6,251 nucleotides of DNA from an uncultured Bacteroidales bacterium (GTDB taxonomy: Bacteria > Bacteroidota > Bacteroidia > Bacteroidales > Paludibacteraceae): the NCBI GenBank assembly GCA_903929065.1, contig CAIYTJ010000041.1, forward strand, positions 1 to 6,251. Direction: 5' to 3'. Shown piece after piece: positions 6,234 through 6,251 of the stretch. Position 1 is the stretch's first letter; every line of letters starts with the position of its first letter. The translations under genes and the position numbers were made by a program. The notes under the pieces were generated by a model. That model worked only from the letters and a program-made list of their open reading frames with translations, was not told the DNA's origin and did not search any database.

Positions 6234-6251
6234 GGGCGTTTAGCTCAGCTG
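6234..6251 (+). tRNA. tRNA gene, 5' end only (possibly Val)
   Basis: The last 18 bases, GGGCGTTTAGCTCAGCTG, have the layout of a tRNA start: a 7-base acceptor strand, the TA at positions 8-9, the D-stem GCTC and the AGCTG of the D-loop. A dedicated promoter precedes it. The anticodon lies outside the window. From memory, this 5' end resembles Bacteroidota tRNA-Val, but the identity cannot be settled here. Confidence 0.8.

Noticed and set aside
1..6251. A novel defence, mobile or secondary-metabolite system
   Set aside because: Every substantial open frame is either a recognisable housekeeping gene or a shadow of one; there are no transposases, recombinases, CRISPR repeats or toxin-like genes.

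Overview
This window looks like an ordinary, AT-rich chromosomal segment from a member of the Bacteroidota, probably near the Bacteroidales/Marinilabiliales. The evidence is threefold. First, -7 promoter boxes of the TAnnTTTG type, characteristic of the Bacteroidota primary sigma factor, lie upstream of panC, der and a tRNA gene. Second, most genes lack a Shine-Dalgarno sequence and have A-rich start contexts. Third, the protein sequences have Bacteroidota-like features, including a tRNA-guanine transglycosylase without the usual zinc cysteines and a tgt-LptF/G-type permease pair. I cannot name a genus.

Layout, left to right. Positions 1-311 are non-coding as far as I can tell and end in a probable promoter for panC. 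Five genes follow on the + strand: panC (312-1160), panD (1225-1575), hisH (1646-2233), tgt (2291-3421) and an LptF/LptG-family permease (3424-4527). A perfect 14-bp hairpin at 4554-4585 closes this block. It also serves the convergent gene der (4605-5918, - strand). The 315 bases right of der hold a - strand promoter for der and a + strand promoter for a tRNA gene, which starts at 6234 and is cut by the window edge.

Functionally, panC and panD work together: PanD makes beta-alanine and PanC joins it to pantoate to give pantothenate, the CoA precursor. hisH encodes the glutaminase subunit of imidazole glycerol phosphate synthase, but its partner hisF is not here. tgt inserts preQ1 into tRNA on the way to queuosine. 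The permease probably belongs to the LPS-export machine. der is a ribosome-assembly GTPase. Apart from panC-panD, this is a set of housekeeping genes sharing a direction, not a pathway operon.

I see no mobile element, CRISPR array, phage or defence gene, and no evidence of an undescribed multigene system. The most unusual signals are heptamer-periodic DNA filling the three gaps between panC, panD, hisH and tgt, the missing zinc cysteines in Tgt, and the isolated hisH.
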